A stretch of 64,000 nt of DNA from Granulicella sp. (GCA_025408425.1 JANXYX010000010.1:1-64000), one strand, 5' to 3'; positions 54,804-64,000 are shown, numbered from the stretch's first letter. Program-made: numbers and translations. Notes: generated by a model from the letters alone, not told the origin.

Positions 54804-56990
54804 ATGACGATGCGTAAGCTTGTTACGGCGATGGTGGTTGCGGTGTTGGCGGGGTCGCCTGCAACGATGGGGTTTGCGCAGCAACCGGATGCGAACGGGA
54901 CTTTTACGCTGAAGGTGCAGTCGGACATTGTGCTGACCAATGTAGTGGTTCGGGACAAGAAGACGGGTGAGGTAGTGAAGGGCCTGAAGGCGGCTGACTT
55001 TACGATTATGGAGAATGGGAAGCCGCAGAAGATTGGCAGCTTCGATTACCAGAATGTAGATGAAGCTGCGGTGCTGCACGAAACGACTACTGTAACTGGT
55101 AAAGCTACAATTGCGGATTTATTGAATCGCAATCTGGCAGCCGCTCCTGGTGAGTTGCGAGACCATCGTCTAATGGTGATGTTCTTCGACTTGAGCAGTA
55201 TGCAGCCGGAGGATATTGATCGTGCGGTAGAGGCGGCGAAGGACTACGTCAACAAGAAGATGCAGCCGGCAGACCTGGTGGCGCTGGTGAGCCTGGATAC
55301 GGCACTGAGCATGGATCAGGACTTTACCGCAAACAAGGCTTCGTTACTGAAGGGCCTAGGCAAGTACAACGGGACCGAAGGGACGGGGCTTGCGAATGGT
55401 GGCAATGGGGTGAGCGATGGTACTGCGGACAATGCCTCTTCGTTTACGGCGGATGATAGTGAGTACAACAGCCTGAACACGGACCGCGAGTTGTATGCGA
55501 TCCGGACGATTGCGAAGAGTCTGGAGCGGGTGGATCAGCGCAAGAGCCTGCTGTATTTCAGCGGCGGGCTGACGCGGAACGGGATTGAAAATCAGGCGAG
55601 CATGCGTGCGGCGACGAACGAAGCGGTACGAGCAAATATGGCAATCTACAGCGTCGATTCGCGAGGGCTGGAGGCACTGTCTCCGCTGGGAGATGCTTCG
55701 ACGGGAAGTCTGCGCGGGAATGCGGCGTACAGCGGGGCTGCGACGCAGAGCCGGCTGGACTCAAATTTTTCATCCCAGGAGGTGCTGGGCACGCTTTCGG
55801 CGGATACGGGTGGCAAAGCCTTCTTTGATTCGAATGATTTTGCTCCGGTGTTTCAGCAGGTGCAGCACGACACGGAGGCTTACTACATTCTCGGATTTCG
55901 ATCGACGAATACGGCGCGGGATGGGAGCTATCGCCACTTGACGGTGAAGCTGAACCGGAGTGACGTAAGGATGGATTACCGGCCCGGGTATTATGCGCCG
56001 GCGGACTTTCAGCACTCGAAGACGGAGGACCGTGAACTGCAGCTAACAGAGCAGCTACGGAGCGACCTGCCGGCGACAGATGTGGCCGTCTATCTGCAGG
56101 CACTGTACTTCCGTGTGGAAGACAACAGGTTTTTTGTGCCGGTGTCGCTGATTATTCCGGGGTCGCAGATTCCATTCCTGAAGAATGGCGACCGCGACAA
56201 GGCGAACATCGACATTGTGGGACAAGTGAAGAATGGGGAAGGGATCGCGGTGGGGAACATCCGCGATACGGTGAAGCTGGCTCTGGACCAGACGCAACAG
56301 GTGCAGCGGAAGAACATTCAGTACTCGACGGGATTTACGCTGGCACCGGGGCGATACCACCTGAAGTTTGTGGTGCGGGAAAATCAGACTGGGCGTATGG
56401 GGAGCTTTGAGACGGATCTGCAGGTTCCGGACATGAAGAAGAGTCCGCTGAAGCTGAGTTCGATTGTGCTGTCGAGCCAGCGGACACCGAATACTGAGAA
56501 GAAGGTGACGAATCCGCTGGTGCGGGATGGAGTGGAGTGGATTCCGAATGTGCCGCATGTGTTTCGGCAGGACCAACACCTTTATTTTCTTTACGAGGTT
56601 TACGACCCCGCACGGCAGAAGAGTGCTCCGGCGCAGTCTGCTTCACCGGGATTGACGCGGCGGGCCAGTGGTCCGGTGCGAGTGCTGACCAGCATCGAGT
56701 TTCTAAGTGGCGGGGTGAAGGTGTATGAGACGCCTCTGGTAGAGGCGACGGTAATGAGCAATCCAGAGCGTGGTGCAGTAGCGTTTCAGTTTGATGTGCC
56801 GTTGACGCAGTTGAAGCCAGGAACGTATGTCTGCCAGGTGAATGTCATTGATGATGCAGGGGGTAGCTTCAGCTTTCCACGGCTGGCGCTGATGGTTCAG
56901 GCGGGTGGTGCGGCGGCGGGGACGAAAGCTTCTGGGGTGGAGGAGCCAGCGGCGGGGAGTCGTGCGCTGACGGCTGCGCCAAAGTTGTAA
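54804..56990 (+). CDS. VWFA-related exported protein
   Basis: 728-aa secreted protein of the acidobacterial VWFA-related type (TIGR03436-like). Signal peptide (TAMVVAVLAGSPATMGFA), an N-terminal beta unit SDIVLTNVVVRDKKTGEVVK and GLKAADFTIMENGKPQKIGS, then the A-domain LMVMFFDLSSMQPEDIDRAV with a MIDAS-like DxS but Met where the second Ser is expected. The RSLL-type Rossmann sheet continues to about residue 370; the C-terminal 350 residues are beta-rich. It starts 33 nt after the receptor, so cotranscription is likely. Role unknown; adhesion is a guess. Confidence 0.8.
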   Translation: MTMRKLVTAMVVAVLAGSPATMGFAQQPDANGTFTLKVQSDIVLTNVVVRDKKTGEVVKGLKAADFTIMENGKPQKIGSFDYQNVDEAAVLHETTTVTGKATIADLLNRNLAAAPGELRDHRLMVMFFDLSSMQPEDIDRAVEAAKDYVNKKMQPADLVALVSLDTALSMDQDFTANKASLLKGLGKYNGTEGTGLANGGNGVSDGTADNASSFTADDSEYNSLNTDRELYAIRTIAKSLERVDQRKSLLYFSGGLTRNGIENQASMRAATNEAVRANMAIYSVDSRGLEALSPLGDASTGSLRGNAAYSGAATQSRLDSNFSSQEVLGTLSADTGGKAFFDSNDFAPVFQQVQHDTEAYYILGFRSTNTARDGSYRHLTVKLNRSDVRMDYRPGYYAPADFQHSKTEDRELQLTEQLRSDLPATDVAVYLQALYFRVEDNRFFVPVSLIIPGSQIPFLKNGDRDKANIDIVGQVKNGEGIAVGNIRDTVKLALDQTQQVQRKNIQYSTGFTLAPGRYHLKFVVRENQTGRMGSFETDLQVPDMKKSPLKLSSIVLSSQRTPNTEKKVTNPLVRDGVEWIPNVPHVFRQDQHLYFLYEVYDPARQKSAPAQSASPGLTRRASGPVRVLTSIEFLSGGVKVYETPLVEATVMSNPERGAVAFQFDVPLTQLKPGTYVCQVNVIDDAGGSFSFPRLALMVQAGGAAAGTKASGVEEPAAGSRALTAAPKL

Positions 56991-57059
56991 TCCGGTCACT
57001 TGACAAGACATTAAAGCTGGGCGGATGATGATTGGCCGTACGACTCGGGGGTTACTCCC

Positions 57060-57962
57060 ATGTTACGTCTTGCTGTTCGATTCTCCTCCCTACCCGCCGT
57101 CCTGCTCCTCCTTACATTGGCTTCACCAGTGTCCGCGCAAGAGAAATGGCGCGCCAGTGACGCACGCGATCAGGCGCATCGCAATCCGGAATGGCCTATG
57201 GTTGCAGCACATCTTGTCGACCCAGCCACCGCATCGGTCCAAACCCTGGAGATGCAAGCAGATATTCTGCGTGCACGCCGGTTCCCTTACGATGCATTGG
57301 ACTACTACGGCTACGCATTGAAGCGCGATGCCAAGAGTGCAACGATCCTGAAGAAGATCGGTGTCACTCAATTGGAGTTGCGGAATATTGAACTTGCGCG
57401 TGCCTACTTCCAGAGAGCAGTAAAGCTGAATAAGAATGATGCGGAAGCGTGGAATAACCTAGGCGCGGTGGAGTACCTGGACCGGAACTATTCGAGCTCG
57501 ATCAGCGACTACAAACGGGCAGTAAAGCTACAGAACAAGTCTGCGATTTACCACTCCAATCTGGGCATGGCGTACTTTGACCAGCGCGACTTCAACCGCG
57601 GTCGAAAAGAGATGGACACAGCACTGAAGCTGGATCCGAACTTGTTCACACAGGCGGGTGCAACGGGAGTTTCCGCGCATGTGTTGTCTCCTGAGGATCG
57701 CGCACGGTTCTGCCTTGAGATGGCGAAGACCTATGCGGAGCAGGGCAATGAAGCGGAGATGCTGCGCTCGCTGGAGCGGGCTGCGGAAAGCGGAATGGAT
57801 GTCGCTGCGGAGATGGGACGAGACAAGATTCTGGCGGACTACAGGAAAGATCCGCGGGTGCTGACGCTGATCCAAAATGCCAGAGCGCTGCGGAGCGGGA
57901 GTAATGTAGCCCGCGGCGGCAAGCCACCTGCTATTCCTTCGATAGCCCCTGCGGCCGAATAG
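57060..57962 (+). CDS. Exported TPR repeat protein
   Basis: 300-aa secreted protein. A signal peptide (LPAVLLLLTLASPVSAQ) and at least four tetratricopeptide units (about 60-185: ALDYYGYALKRDAKSATILK, ELARAYFQRAVKLNKNDAEA, SSISDYKRAVKLQNKSAIYH, NRGRKEMDTALKLDPNLFTQ) suggest a periplasmic scaffold. The C-terminus has a helical tail and a Pro-rich end. Located 69 nt after the VWFA-related gene on the same strand. Confidence 0.82.
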   Translation: MLRLAVRFSSLPAVLLLLTLASPVSAQEKWRASDARDQAHRNPEWPMVAAHLVDPATASVQTLEMQADILRARRFPYDALDYYGYALKRDAKSATILKKIGVTQLELRNIELARAYFQRAVKLNKNDAEAWNNLGAVEYLDRNYSSSISDYKRAVKLQNKSAIYHSNLGMAYFDQRDFNRGRKEMDTALKLDPNLFTQAGATGVSAHVLSPEDRARFCLEMAKTYAEQGNEAEMLRSLERAAESGMDVAAEMGRDKILADYRKDPRVLTLIQNARALRSGSNVARGGKPPAIPSIAPAAE

Positions 57963-57965
57963 GTA

Positions 57966-58157
57966 CTAGCGATAGGGGCAGTGGCGACAATCGGAGTTGC
58001 AGCAATAGCCTCGCTTCGTGTGGTATGCGGCAGTGAATACGAGGTATGGGCCTTCGTAGTAGAAGTCTTCCGGCGCTAGTTCGTCGGGGGAGATGGGTGT
58101 GGCTTGCTCGGCGAGATTCGTCGCCAAGGGACTGGCCGGGTTGGAGTCGTCTGGCAT
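57966..58157 (-). CDS. DUF5522 Cys-rich small protein
   Basis: 63-aa protein with a C-terminal CCNSDCRHCPYR cluster typical of DUF5522, preceded by ELAPEDFYYEGPYLVFTAAY and HTKRGY. The four Cys and one His probably bind a metal. Located directly downstream of the Lhr gene (2 nt apart), so it may be cotranscribed with it. Function is unknown. Confidence 0.78.
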   Translation of the reverse strand: MPDDSNPASPLATNLAEQATPISPDELAPEDFYYEGPYLVFTAAYHTKRGYCCNSDCRHCPYR

Positions 58158-58159
58158 TA

Positions 58160-61100
58160 CTAGAACAATCTTAGTTCGTTTTGCGGAACCGCTACGGGGA
58201 GTGCTGCGGGGGTGAGTGCAGTCCGGATTCGTGTGGGGGCGGTATTGCGTGGAGAGATTCCATCGCTAGACTCATCGAGGTGAAGATGACCGTTGCAGTA
58301 GCGAACCTGCTTGCCGGGGATGGCGGCGACGCGCTCGCCGGGGATGACGATGCCGACGAGGTTGATGGGGTCGGCGGCAGCTATGGTGATGACGTCGGTG
58401 GTGTCGTGGTGACGTGCAGCGCGTATGGATTCTACGGCTTGGGGAAGAGCGAACTGCTCGCCGCCGAAGCCGGAGACGAAGCGGCCGCCACGGACTTCTC
58501 CGCGGGCTTCGAGACGACGGAGGATGCCGAGGAGATCGCGCCATTTAGGGGCGTTAGACTCGCGAACGAGGAGGTCGCGGAAGAGGATGCCGTAACGGGC
58601 GAGGAGCATTCGGGCTGCGGATTCCAGGGCTTGGTCCGTGCGGCGAGCCTGAGCGATTACTGTGGCTTGAGCTTGCTGACTCTGCGTGGCGGGGTTGGTT
58701 GTAACTCCAACGCAGATCGCGGAGTCGGGATCTGAGGCACCCGACTGCATGGGGAATTCGTTGAGGAGGGACCAGCGGCCAGCAGAGCTTCTGGTGGTGC
58801 GTTTTCCGTGATTTTCGGTGGTAGTGGGCTTGCGGCGTGGATCCATGATGGCGCGAAGTTGATCGAAGCCGTCGGCTGCGGCTAGACCTGCGGTGGCAAG
58901 TTCCCAGAGGGCGTGCTGGGTCTGGGGGCGGGTGAGGGTGGCGATGCGCTGGATGTCGTTGGCGAAGCAGGCTCCACGTTGCTGAAGCAGAGCGCGTACC
59001 TGGAGGGCTTCTGGACTTAGGGCTGCGGCGAGGTTGGCTTCCGCGACAGATTGCTGGGCGAGAGCGTGGGGGAGCCAGTCGGCTGTCTCGCGGACGTAGA
59101 AGGTAATTGGAGCGGCATTGGTAGGGATGACGCGGCGGGGGGCAGCACCATCGCCTACGGACCAGGCAGGATGGGGAGAGACGCGGCCCCAGCCAACGGC
59201 TCCGGAGAGGCAGAGGGCATCGAGCCAGCGGGGATCGTAGTTGGCAACTCGAGCGGGGAGGAGGGTTCGTTCCCATTCGACAGCGGGAGCCTCAAAGCCT
59301 TCGAGTTGGTGGAGAGCTTCGAGGACGCCATCTTCTCCGCTGAGCTGGGTTTGGGGGGCGAGATGCTGCCAGTTGAGCAGCCAGCGCAGGTAGACGGCGG
59401 GAGCTACGGCTTCGACCTGCTTGCGGAGAGTGCTGAGGGTGAGGCGGTGGATGCGCTGGAGGATGCGGCGCTCGCACCATTCGATTTGATGGTCGTCGGT
59501 CGTTGCGGGCTGCTCAAAAGCTCCGCGCATGAGGAGGCCTTGCATCTCCATGGAAAGGAAGGCCTGGAAGACTGCGGAGGGGTCGAGACTGAGTTTGGCG
59601 GCAAAGGCTGCGGCGGTCGTGGGACCGAGGATTTGTAACCAGCCTTGAATGCATTGTTTCAGGGCTCCCTCTTTTGTAACTACAACGGTAGCTTGCATGG
59701 AGTCGGGCTGCAAGGCTGCGGCGTGGGGGAGGCGCTCCGTGGCGACCCAGCAAGAGATGCCCGCGCAGTCGAGGGTAGTGGCACGGCCGGTTTGGGTGAG
59801 GCGCTGGTAGAAGGTGGGCCAGTGGCGGGCGTTGTCTTCATCCAGAACGCTAAGGGGTAAAGCGACCAGGCTTTGGAGGAGATCGTGGAGTTCGTGTTCG
59901 TCGCGGAGGTCGGGCCAGCACTCGCGACGGACGGTGTCGATGGCATGCTGGTCGAGGCGGCCAGCGCCTTCGGTGACGCTGTCGGGGAGACCGCGGCGGA
60001 GAGTGACGGCGCGGGCTCGACGCTCTTCGAGGCCAGCGTCATCGAGGAAAGCATAAGGGTTGGCGTTGATGAGTTCGTGAGCGAACTGGGATGGGACAGG
60101 GGTGTCGACTGCGAGGCAGCGGATGGCGCCAGACTTGATCTGCTGGAGGATCTGGATGAGGCCCTCGAGGTCCATGGCCTCCTGCAAAACATCTTTCATC
60201 ACTTCGTTGACGAGAGGGTGATCAGGGATCTGGATGTCGCCGACGATGGTTTCGAAGCAGGCGGCAGCCTGGGGGAAGACACTGGCGAGGAGGTCTTCGG
60301 AGCGGGTGCGCTGGATCTGCGGGGCGATGCGCTTCCCTTTCGACATGCGGAGGAGTTGGAGGCTACGACCAGCGGCCCAGCGCCAGCGAGTTTTGAATAT
60401 GGGGCTGGCGATGGCGGCTTGCTCGAGGAGTTCCCTGGCGGTGTGTTCGGTGAGGAACTGGAAGACTTCGCTAAGGGGGAATGAGTGCTGCTCGGCGAGA
60501 GAGATGTTGATGCCGTTGTCGGTGGCGGCGGCCTGGAGCTCGAAGTTGAAACCGCGACAGAAGCGTTTGCGCAGGGCGAGGCCCCAGGCCTTGTTGATTC
60601 GGCCGCCGAAGGGGGCGTGAAGGATGAGTTGCATGCCGCCGCCCTCGTCGAAGAAACGCTCGGCGATAATGGTGGTTTTGGAGGGGACGGCGCCGAGAAT
60701 GGCTCGGCCAGCGACGATGTAGGCGATCAGTTGCTGGGCTCCGGAGGAGCAGACGCCACAGGTCTCAGTGAGCCAGTGGATGGCGGCGGCAACCTCTGGC
60801 TGAGCGGGGGAGATGAAGCTGGGAGGCACGTTGGGAGTGAGGGCGGAGATGTGTTCGCGGAGTTCGCCTACGCCGTCGGAGAGGATGGCAGTGCGCTGGG
60901 GGGCTTCGCCGAACCAGAATGGGACGTTGGGCGGGGCTCCGTGGGCGTCTTCGACGAGGACGCGGCCAGCGGCTTCGACACGCTGGATACGCCAACTGGT
61001 GTTGCCGAGGAGGATGACGTCGCCGGGGCCGGAGTCGACAGCGAAGTGCTCGTCCAGGGTGGCTATTTGTATGCCATCCGGTTGCAATATGACGTTGAAG

Positions 61101-62689
61101 AGGGCGGTGTCGGGGATGGCGCCGCCGTTGGAGATGGCGATCATGCGGGCTCCGCGACGAGGATGAAGATGACCCTGGATGGTGTCGTGGAGGAGGTAGG
61201 CTCCGTAGCGACCGCGGGAGGATTCGATGCCATTCGCGAGTAGGTCGATGAGTTCGTCAAAGTGCTGACGGGTGAGGTCGCGGTAGGGGTAGGCGCGGCG
61301 GAGTACGTTGAAGAGAGTGTCCGATTCCCAGGGTTCGGCACCGCAGCAGGCGACGATCTGCTGCATGAGAACGTCGATGGGTTGCAGCGGGATTTCGAGC
61401 TGGTCGAGTTCGCCGGCGCGCATCTTGCGGATGAGTGCGGCTTGTTCGAGCAGGTCGTCACGGGTGGTGGCGAAGAGACGGCCTTTGGGGATGGCTCCAC
61501 GCCAGTGGCCGGCGCGGCCGACGCGCTGCATGGCGACGGCGATGGCTCGGGTGCTGCTGATCTGACAGACGAGGTCGATGTCGCCGATGTCGATGCCGAG
61601 TTCGAGCGATGCTGTCGCGATGAGAATTTTGATTTCTCCATTTTTCAGGCGCTGTTCGGCGTCGAGTCGGAGAGTACGGGAGAGTGAGCCGTGATGGGCG
61701 GCTACGTGCTCGATGCCGAGACGCTCAGAGAGAGCGAAGGCTATCTTTTCGACGAGGCGGCGGGTGTTGACGAAGACGAGGGTGGAGCGATGATTTTCGG
61801 CGTGGGCGGCCAGCTTGTCGAAGACCTCTTCCCACATGGCGTTGGAGGTGACGGAACTAAGTTCGTCGCTGGGGACTTCGATGGCGAGGTCGAGTTGGCG
61901 GCGCTGGCCTACCTGAATGATGGTGGCGGGTTCGCGGTCGGGGTGGACGCCGGTGAGGAAGCTGGCCACTAGATCGATGGGGTTCTGGGTGGCGGAGAGG
62001 CCGATGCGAAGGGGTGGGGTGGCGAGGCCGGTGAGGTAGGTGCCGGGGCTGAGGCGGTTTTCTCCGGTGACGAGGGCGTCGAGCCGTTCGAGCGAGAGGG
62101 CGAGGTGGGCTCCGCGCTTGTCGTCGGCTACAGCGTGGATTTCGTCGACGATGACGGTGCGTACGCGGCGGAGGTGTTCGCGGGATTTGCCGGCGGTGAG
62201 GAGGATATAAAGGGATTCAGGCGTGGTGACGAGGATGTGCGGCGGATTGCGGAGCATGGCGGCACGGTCTTTGGTGAGGGTGTCGCCGGTGCGGACGCCG
62301 GTACGGATTTCCGTGGAGAGGTAGCCGCGTTCGAGGGCGAGTTGCTGGATCTCGCGGAGGGGCTGGTCGAGGTTTTTCTGGACGTCGTTAGAGAGGGCTT
62401 TGAGGGGCGAGACGTAGACGACCTGGGTGCAGGGGGCGAGATTGCCGTCGATGGCCTGGCGGAGGAGCTGGTCGATGCAGACTAAGAATGCTGCGAGGGT
62501 TTTGCCGGAGCCGGTGGGCGCGGAGATGAGTGTGGTCTGGTGGGCGAGGATGCTGGGCCAGCCGTGTGCCTGGGGTTCGGTGGGGGAGCCGAATTTGTTG
62601 AGGAACCACTCGGCCGTGACAGGGTGCGCCCACGCGAGCGAGAGTGGGATGTCGATGGCGGCTGTAGGATCAACAGGAGCGGGCGGCAT
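58160..62689 (-). CDS. lhr: Lhr-type ATP-dependent helicase
   Basis: Large SF2 helicase (1509 aa) with the Lhr arrangement: helicase core in the first 600 residues (SAPTGSGKTLAAFLV, VDEIHAV, TGLATPPLRIGLSATQNP, QRVGRAGHWRGAIPKGR), then a winged-helix and DEAD/H-associated region to about 900, and a long C-terminal portion ending in the Lhr-specific beta domain. Bacterial Lhr acts on DNA and RNA-DNA hybrids in repair. ATG 62689 is used instead of a TTG at 62749, which lies beside the kdsC stop. No frameshift is seen. Confidence 0.9.
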   Translation of the reverse strand: MPPAPVDPTAAIDIPLSLAWAHPVTAEWFLNKFGSPTEPQAHGWPSILAHQTTLISAPTGSGKTLAAFLVCIDQLLRQAIDGNLAPCTQVVYVSPLKALSNDVQKNLDQPLREIQQLALERGYLSTEIRTGVRTGDTLTKDRAAMLRNPPHILVTTPESLYILLTAGKSREHLRRVRTVIVDEIHAVADDKRGAHLALSLERLDALVTGENRLSPGTYLTGLATPPLRIGLSATQNPIDLVASFLTGVHPDREPATIIQVGQRRQLDLAIEVPSDELSSVTSNAMWEEVFDKLAAHAENHRSTLVFVNTRRLVEKIAFALSERLGIEHVAAHHGSLSRTLRLDAEQRLKNGEIKILIATASLELGIDIGDIDLVCQISSTRAIAVAMQRVGRAGHWRGAIPKGRLFATTRDDLLEQAALIRKMRAGELDQLEIPLQPIDVLMQQIVACCGAEPWESDTLFNVLRRAYPYRDLTRQHFDELIDLLANGIESSRGRYGAYLLHDTIQGHLHPRRGARMIAISNGGAIPDTALFNVILQPDGIQIATLDEHFAVDSGPGDVILLGNTSWRIQRVEAAGRVLVEDAHGAPPNVPFWFGEAPQRTAILSDGVGELREHISALTPNVPPSFISPAQPEVAAAIHWLTETCGVCSSGAQQLIAYIVAGRAILGAVPSKTTIIAERFFDEGGGMQLILHAPFGGRINKAWGLALRKRFCRGFNFELQAAATDNGINISLAEQHSFPLSEVFQFLTEHTARELLEQAAIASPIFKTRWRWAAGRSLQLLRMSKGKRIAPQIQRTRSEDLLASVFPQAAACFETIVGDIQIPDHPLVNEVMKDVLQEAMDLEGLIQILQQIKSGAIRCLAVDTPVPSQFAHELINANPYAFLDDAGLEERRARAVTLRRGLPDSVTEGAGRLDQHAIDTVRRECWPDLRDEHELHDLLQSLVALPLSVLDEDNARHWPTFYQRLTQTGRATTLDCAGISCWVATERLPHAAALQPDSMQATVVVTKEGALKQCIQGWLQILGPTTAAAFAAKLSLDPSAVFQAFLSMEMQGLLMRGAFEQPATTDDHQIEWCERRILQRIHRLTLSTLRKQVEAVAPAVYLRWLLNWQHLAPQTQLSGEDGVLEALHQLEGFEAPAVEWERTLLPARVANYDPRWLDALCLSGAVGWGRVSPHPAWSVGDGAAPRRVIPTNAAPITFYVRETADWLPHALAQQSVAEANLAAALSPEALQVRALLQQRGACFANDIQRIATLTRPQTQHALWELATAGLAAADGFDQLRAIMDPRRKPTTTENHGKRTTRSSAGRWSLLNEFPMQSGASDPDSAICVGVTTNPATQSQQAQATVIAQARRTDQALESAARMLLARYGILFRDLLVRESNAPKWRDLLGILRRLEARGEVRGGRFVSGFGGEQFALPQAVESIRAARHHDTTDVITIAAADPINLVGIVIPGERVAAIPGKQVRYCNGHLHLDESSDGISPRNTAPTRIRTALTPAALPVAVPQNELRLF

Positions 62690-62749
62690 GGGGAGATTGT
62701 AGCGCGGTTTTTCGCGCTTTGTTCGCCTAAGGGTATCCTGTTGCAACAA

Positions 62750-63346
62750 CTACATATTGCCGGTACCGATGTCGGCTGCTGCAGCAGCGGGGTTGTCGGC
62801 GTCGAGGAATTGTTCGATGACATCGTCGAGGATTCCGCGGGCGTTAAGGATAAAGTCGATGGCGTCTCGACCTGCGCCTTTGCCGCCGGGATTTGGGGTG
62901 ATGTAGTGAGCGACGGCTTTGATCTGCTGGCGGGCGTTGGCGGTTGCGATGGCGAGGCCGCAGAGGCGCATGACCCCGAGGTCGACGATATCGTCGCCGA
63001 CGTAGGCCAGTTCATCGATGGTGATGTTGGCTTTGGTGAGGATGTCATTGATGGCAGCCATCTTGTGGGACTGACCCTGGTAGACGAACTCCAACTTGAG
63101 GTCGTTGGCGCGGATGGCGACGGTGCGGGACTGGCGCTTGGTGATGACGCCGACCTTGATGCCACCGAGGCGGGCGAGGGTGATACCGAGGCCGTCGTGG
63201 GCGGTGAAACCTTTGACCTCAATGCCTTTCGCGTCGGGCGCGGAGCTTTCGGGGATCATGAAGATCTGGCCGTCGGTGAGGACGCCATCGACGTCGAAGA
63301 TGAGGACTTTGATCTTATTGGCGCGTGCTTCGGGGGTGAGACTCAT
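62750..63346 (-). CDS. kdsC: 3-deoxy-D-manno-octulosonate 8-phosphate phosphatase
   Basis: KdsC (198 aa), HAD-superfamily phosphatase that releases Kdo from Kdo-8-phosphate for LPS synthesis. It has the nucleophile motif FDVDGVLTDG, the KGFTAHDGLGITLARLGGIK segment, GVITKRQSRTV and GDDIVDLGVM, all characteristic of KdsC. The C-terminus is 15-25 residues longer than usual (ending ADNPAAAAADIGTGNM). It lies 60 nt upstream of lhr; the Kdo transferase waaA is 25 kb away. Confidence 0.93.
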   Translation of the reverse strand: MSLTPEARANKIKVLIFDVDGVLTDGQIFMIPESSAPDAKGIEVKGFTAHDGLGITLARLGGIKVGVITKRQSRTVAIRANDLKLEFVYQGQSHKMAAINDILTKANITIDELAYVGDDIVDLGVMRLCGLAIATANARQQIKAVAHYITPNPGGKGAGRDAIDFILNARGILDDVIEQFLDADNPAAAAADIGTGNM

Positions 63347-63408
63347 ACATTCATCATAGCTGGGTGGACTGAGGGTTCAGGCCACCCAGCTATGATTTTG
63401 CTGGCAAA

Positions 63409-63616
63409 CTAGCGCAAGTGACCTGGGATCCATTGCACTCCCTGGCCGTCCCACCGATGACGACCGGGTTACCACATCCAGCCGGGATGGTCGCAGGGGC
63501 GGACAGGAATGACTTCGCGTGGTGGGCGCGGCGGGCCAATATGAATGAAGATTTGAGCGTATGCAATACCTGTAGCGAGCAAGAGACTGCAGAAGAGGTG
63601 CGGGAGTTTTCTTCAT
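63409..63616 (-). pseudogene. Decayed YXWXXGXW-type small exported protein gene
   Basis: The minus strand has a ribosome site (GGAGG) and ATG at 63616 reading MKKTPAPLLQS, but a one-base shift then moves the signal peptide into another frame, LLATGIAYAQIFIHIGPPRP, followed by REVIPVRPCDHPGWMW, a TAA, then PGRHRWDGQGVQWIPGHLR and stop. Restoring the frame and replacing the TAA by Tyr would give a short exported protein with YXWXXGXW-like motifs. Two disabling changes make a pseudogene the best explanation. It lies upstream of kdsC. Confidence 0.55.
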
Positions 63617-63750
63617 GAGGGGCTGCCTCCATGCGAATGCTGCCCCGTTATGACGTGATTTTGGACGAAGAAATTACGGTGGGCGTTTGCGCCGAATAGG
63701 GTGAGACGATTGAGGCCTCAGACAGAGGACGCAAGTCCTAGTCGAGCCTG

Positions 63751-63783
63751 CAAAGAGCGAAAGGCCCCAGTGAACTGGGGCCC
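63751..63783 (-). terminator. Rho-independent terminator of the cold-shock gene
   Basis: Minus-strand hairpin GGCCCCAG-ttca-CTGGGGCC followed by TTTCGCTCTTT. It follows the cold-shock gene by about 30 nt. Confidence 0.85.
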
Positions 63784-63814
63784 TTCGGTTGCTTCGAATC
63801 TCGGGTGTCGCGGA

Positions 63815-64000
63815 CTAGAGGGGCTGGATGTTGGCAGCCTGCTTGCCTTTTGGACCGGTGGTGATATCGAAGGAGACGCGCTGACCCTCTTGCAAGGACT
63901 TGAAGCCGCTCGAATTGATTGCAGAGTAATGCGCGAAGAGATCCTCGCCGCCGTCTTCCGGTGTAATGAAGCCAAAACCCTTTGCGTCGTTAAACCATTT
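63815..64000 (-). CDS. Cold-shock protein (CspA family), C-terminal part
   Basis: 61 residues of a CspA-type OB-fold RNA chaperone; the N-terminus lies past the right edge. It reads [20 protein letters not shown] through RNP1 (KGFGFIT), RNP2-like LFAHYSAI and [20 protein letters not shown] to NIQPL. RNP2 begins DLFAH where DVFVH is usual. A terminator follows. Confidence 0.93.
   Translation of the reverse strand, partial: KWFNDAKGFGFITPEDGGEDLFAHYSAINSSGFKSLQEGQRVSFDITTGPKGKQAANIQPL

Overview
The window reads as chromosomal DNA of a mesophilic soil Acidobacterium (class Terriglobia/Acidobacteriia, Granulicella-Edaphobacter-Terriglobus type). The evidence is the moderately high G+C, a very large TonB-dependent receptor with an N-terminal carboxypeptidase-regulatory domain next to a VWFA-related secreted protein (a gene style typical of this class), lipid A/Kdo genes showing a Gram-negative envelope, and a two-gene egtD/egtB ergothioneine module. 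No prophage, transposase, CRISPR array, rRNA or tRNA gene was found. Almost everything is ordinary chromosomal coding sequence in short operons on both strands.

Layout. 1-3.3 kb: str operon on the minus strand (rpsL-rpsG-fusA-tuf, tuf cut by the window edge). 3.9-8.8 kb: S9-family secreted peptidase and a lipoprotein beta-propeller. 8.9-10.2 kb: nusB coupled to a fusion of a VOC/glyoxalase-like domain with lumazine synthase (ribH). 10.3-14.7 kb: enoyl-CoA hydratase, a lipoprotein, an SSS-family transporter, a DUF1440 protein and a PIG-L/LmbE-like protein whose N-terminal metal motif is altered. 14.9-21.5 kb: a five-gene operon of two CrtI-family desaturase/oxidases, an aldehyde dehydrogenase, an acyltransferase and a family-2 glycosyltransferase. 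Its content matches the finishing steps of a staphyloxanthin-like C30 carotenoid pathway. 21.6-30 kb: purine nucleoside permease, S4 RNA-binding protein, SDR, GlcD-type oxidase, queE-queD and a DinG-type helicase. 30-36 kb: der, trmFO, an aldo/keto reductase and a GNAT protein in a stretch sprinkled with two families of short interspersed repeats, one copy of which lies in frame inside trmFO. 36.7-41.6 kb: an envelope operon (waaA-lpxK-heptosyltransferase-methyltransferase-DUF3108). 41.6-45.8 kb: DUF2007, queC, a secreted TPR protein, moeA, moaC. 45.8-50.3 kb: esterase, egtD/egtB, VIT1-like transporter. 50.5-58 kb: a collinear run of secreted or outer-membrane proteins (DUF5666, TonB receptor, VWFA-related, TPR). 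58-64 kb: DUF5522, Lhr helicase, kdsC, a decayed YXWXXGXW-type gene and a cold-shock protein at the right edge.

Themes. Envelope building is split between waaA/lpxK/heptosyltransferase and kdsC. Queuosine precursor genes are split between queE-queD and queC. Molybdenum cofactor genes moeA and moaC are adjacent. The points most worth a second look are the repeat-derived segment inside TrmFO, the VOC-lumazine synthase fusion, the carotenoid-finishing operon, the long basic extension on Der, the altered PIG-L protein and the secreted-protein cluster.
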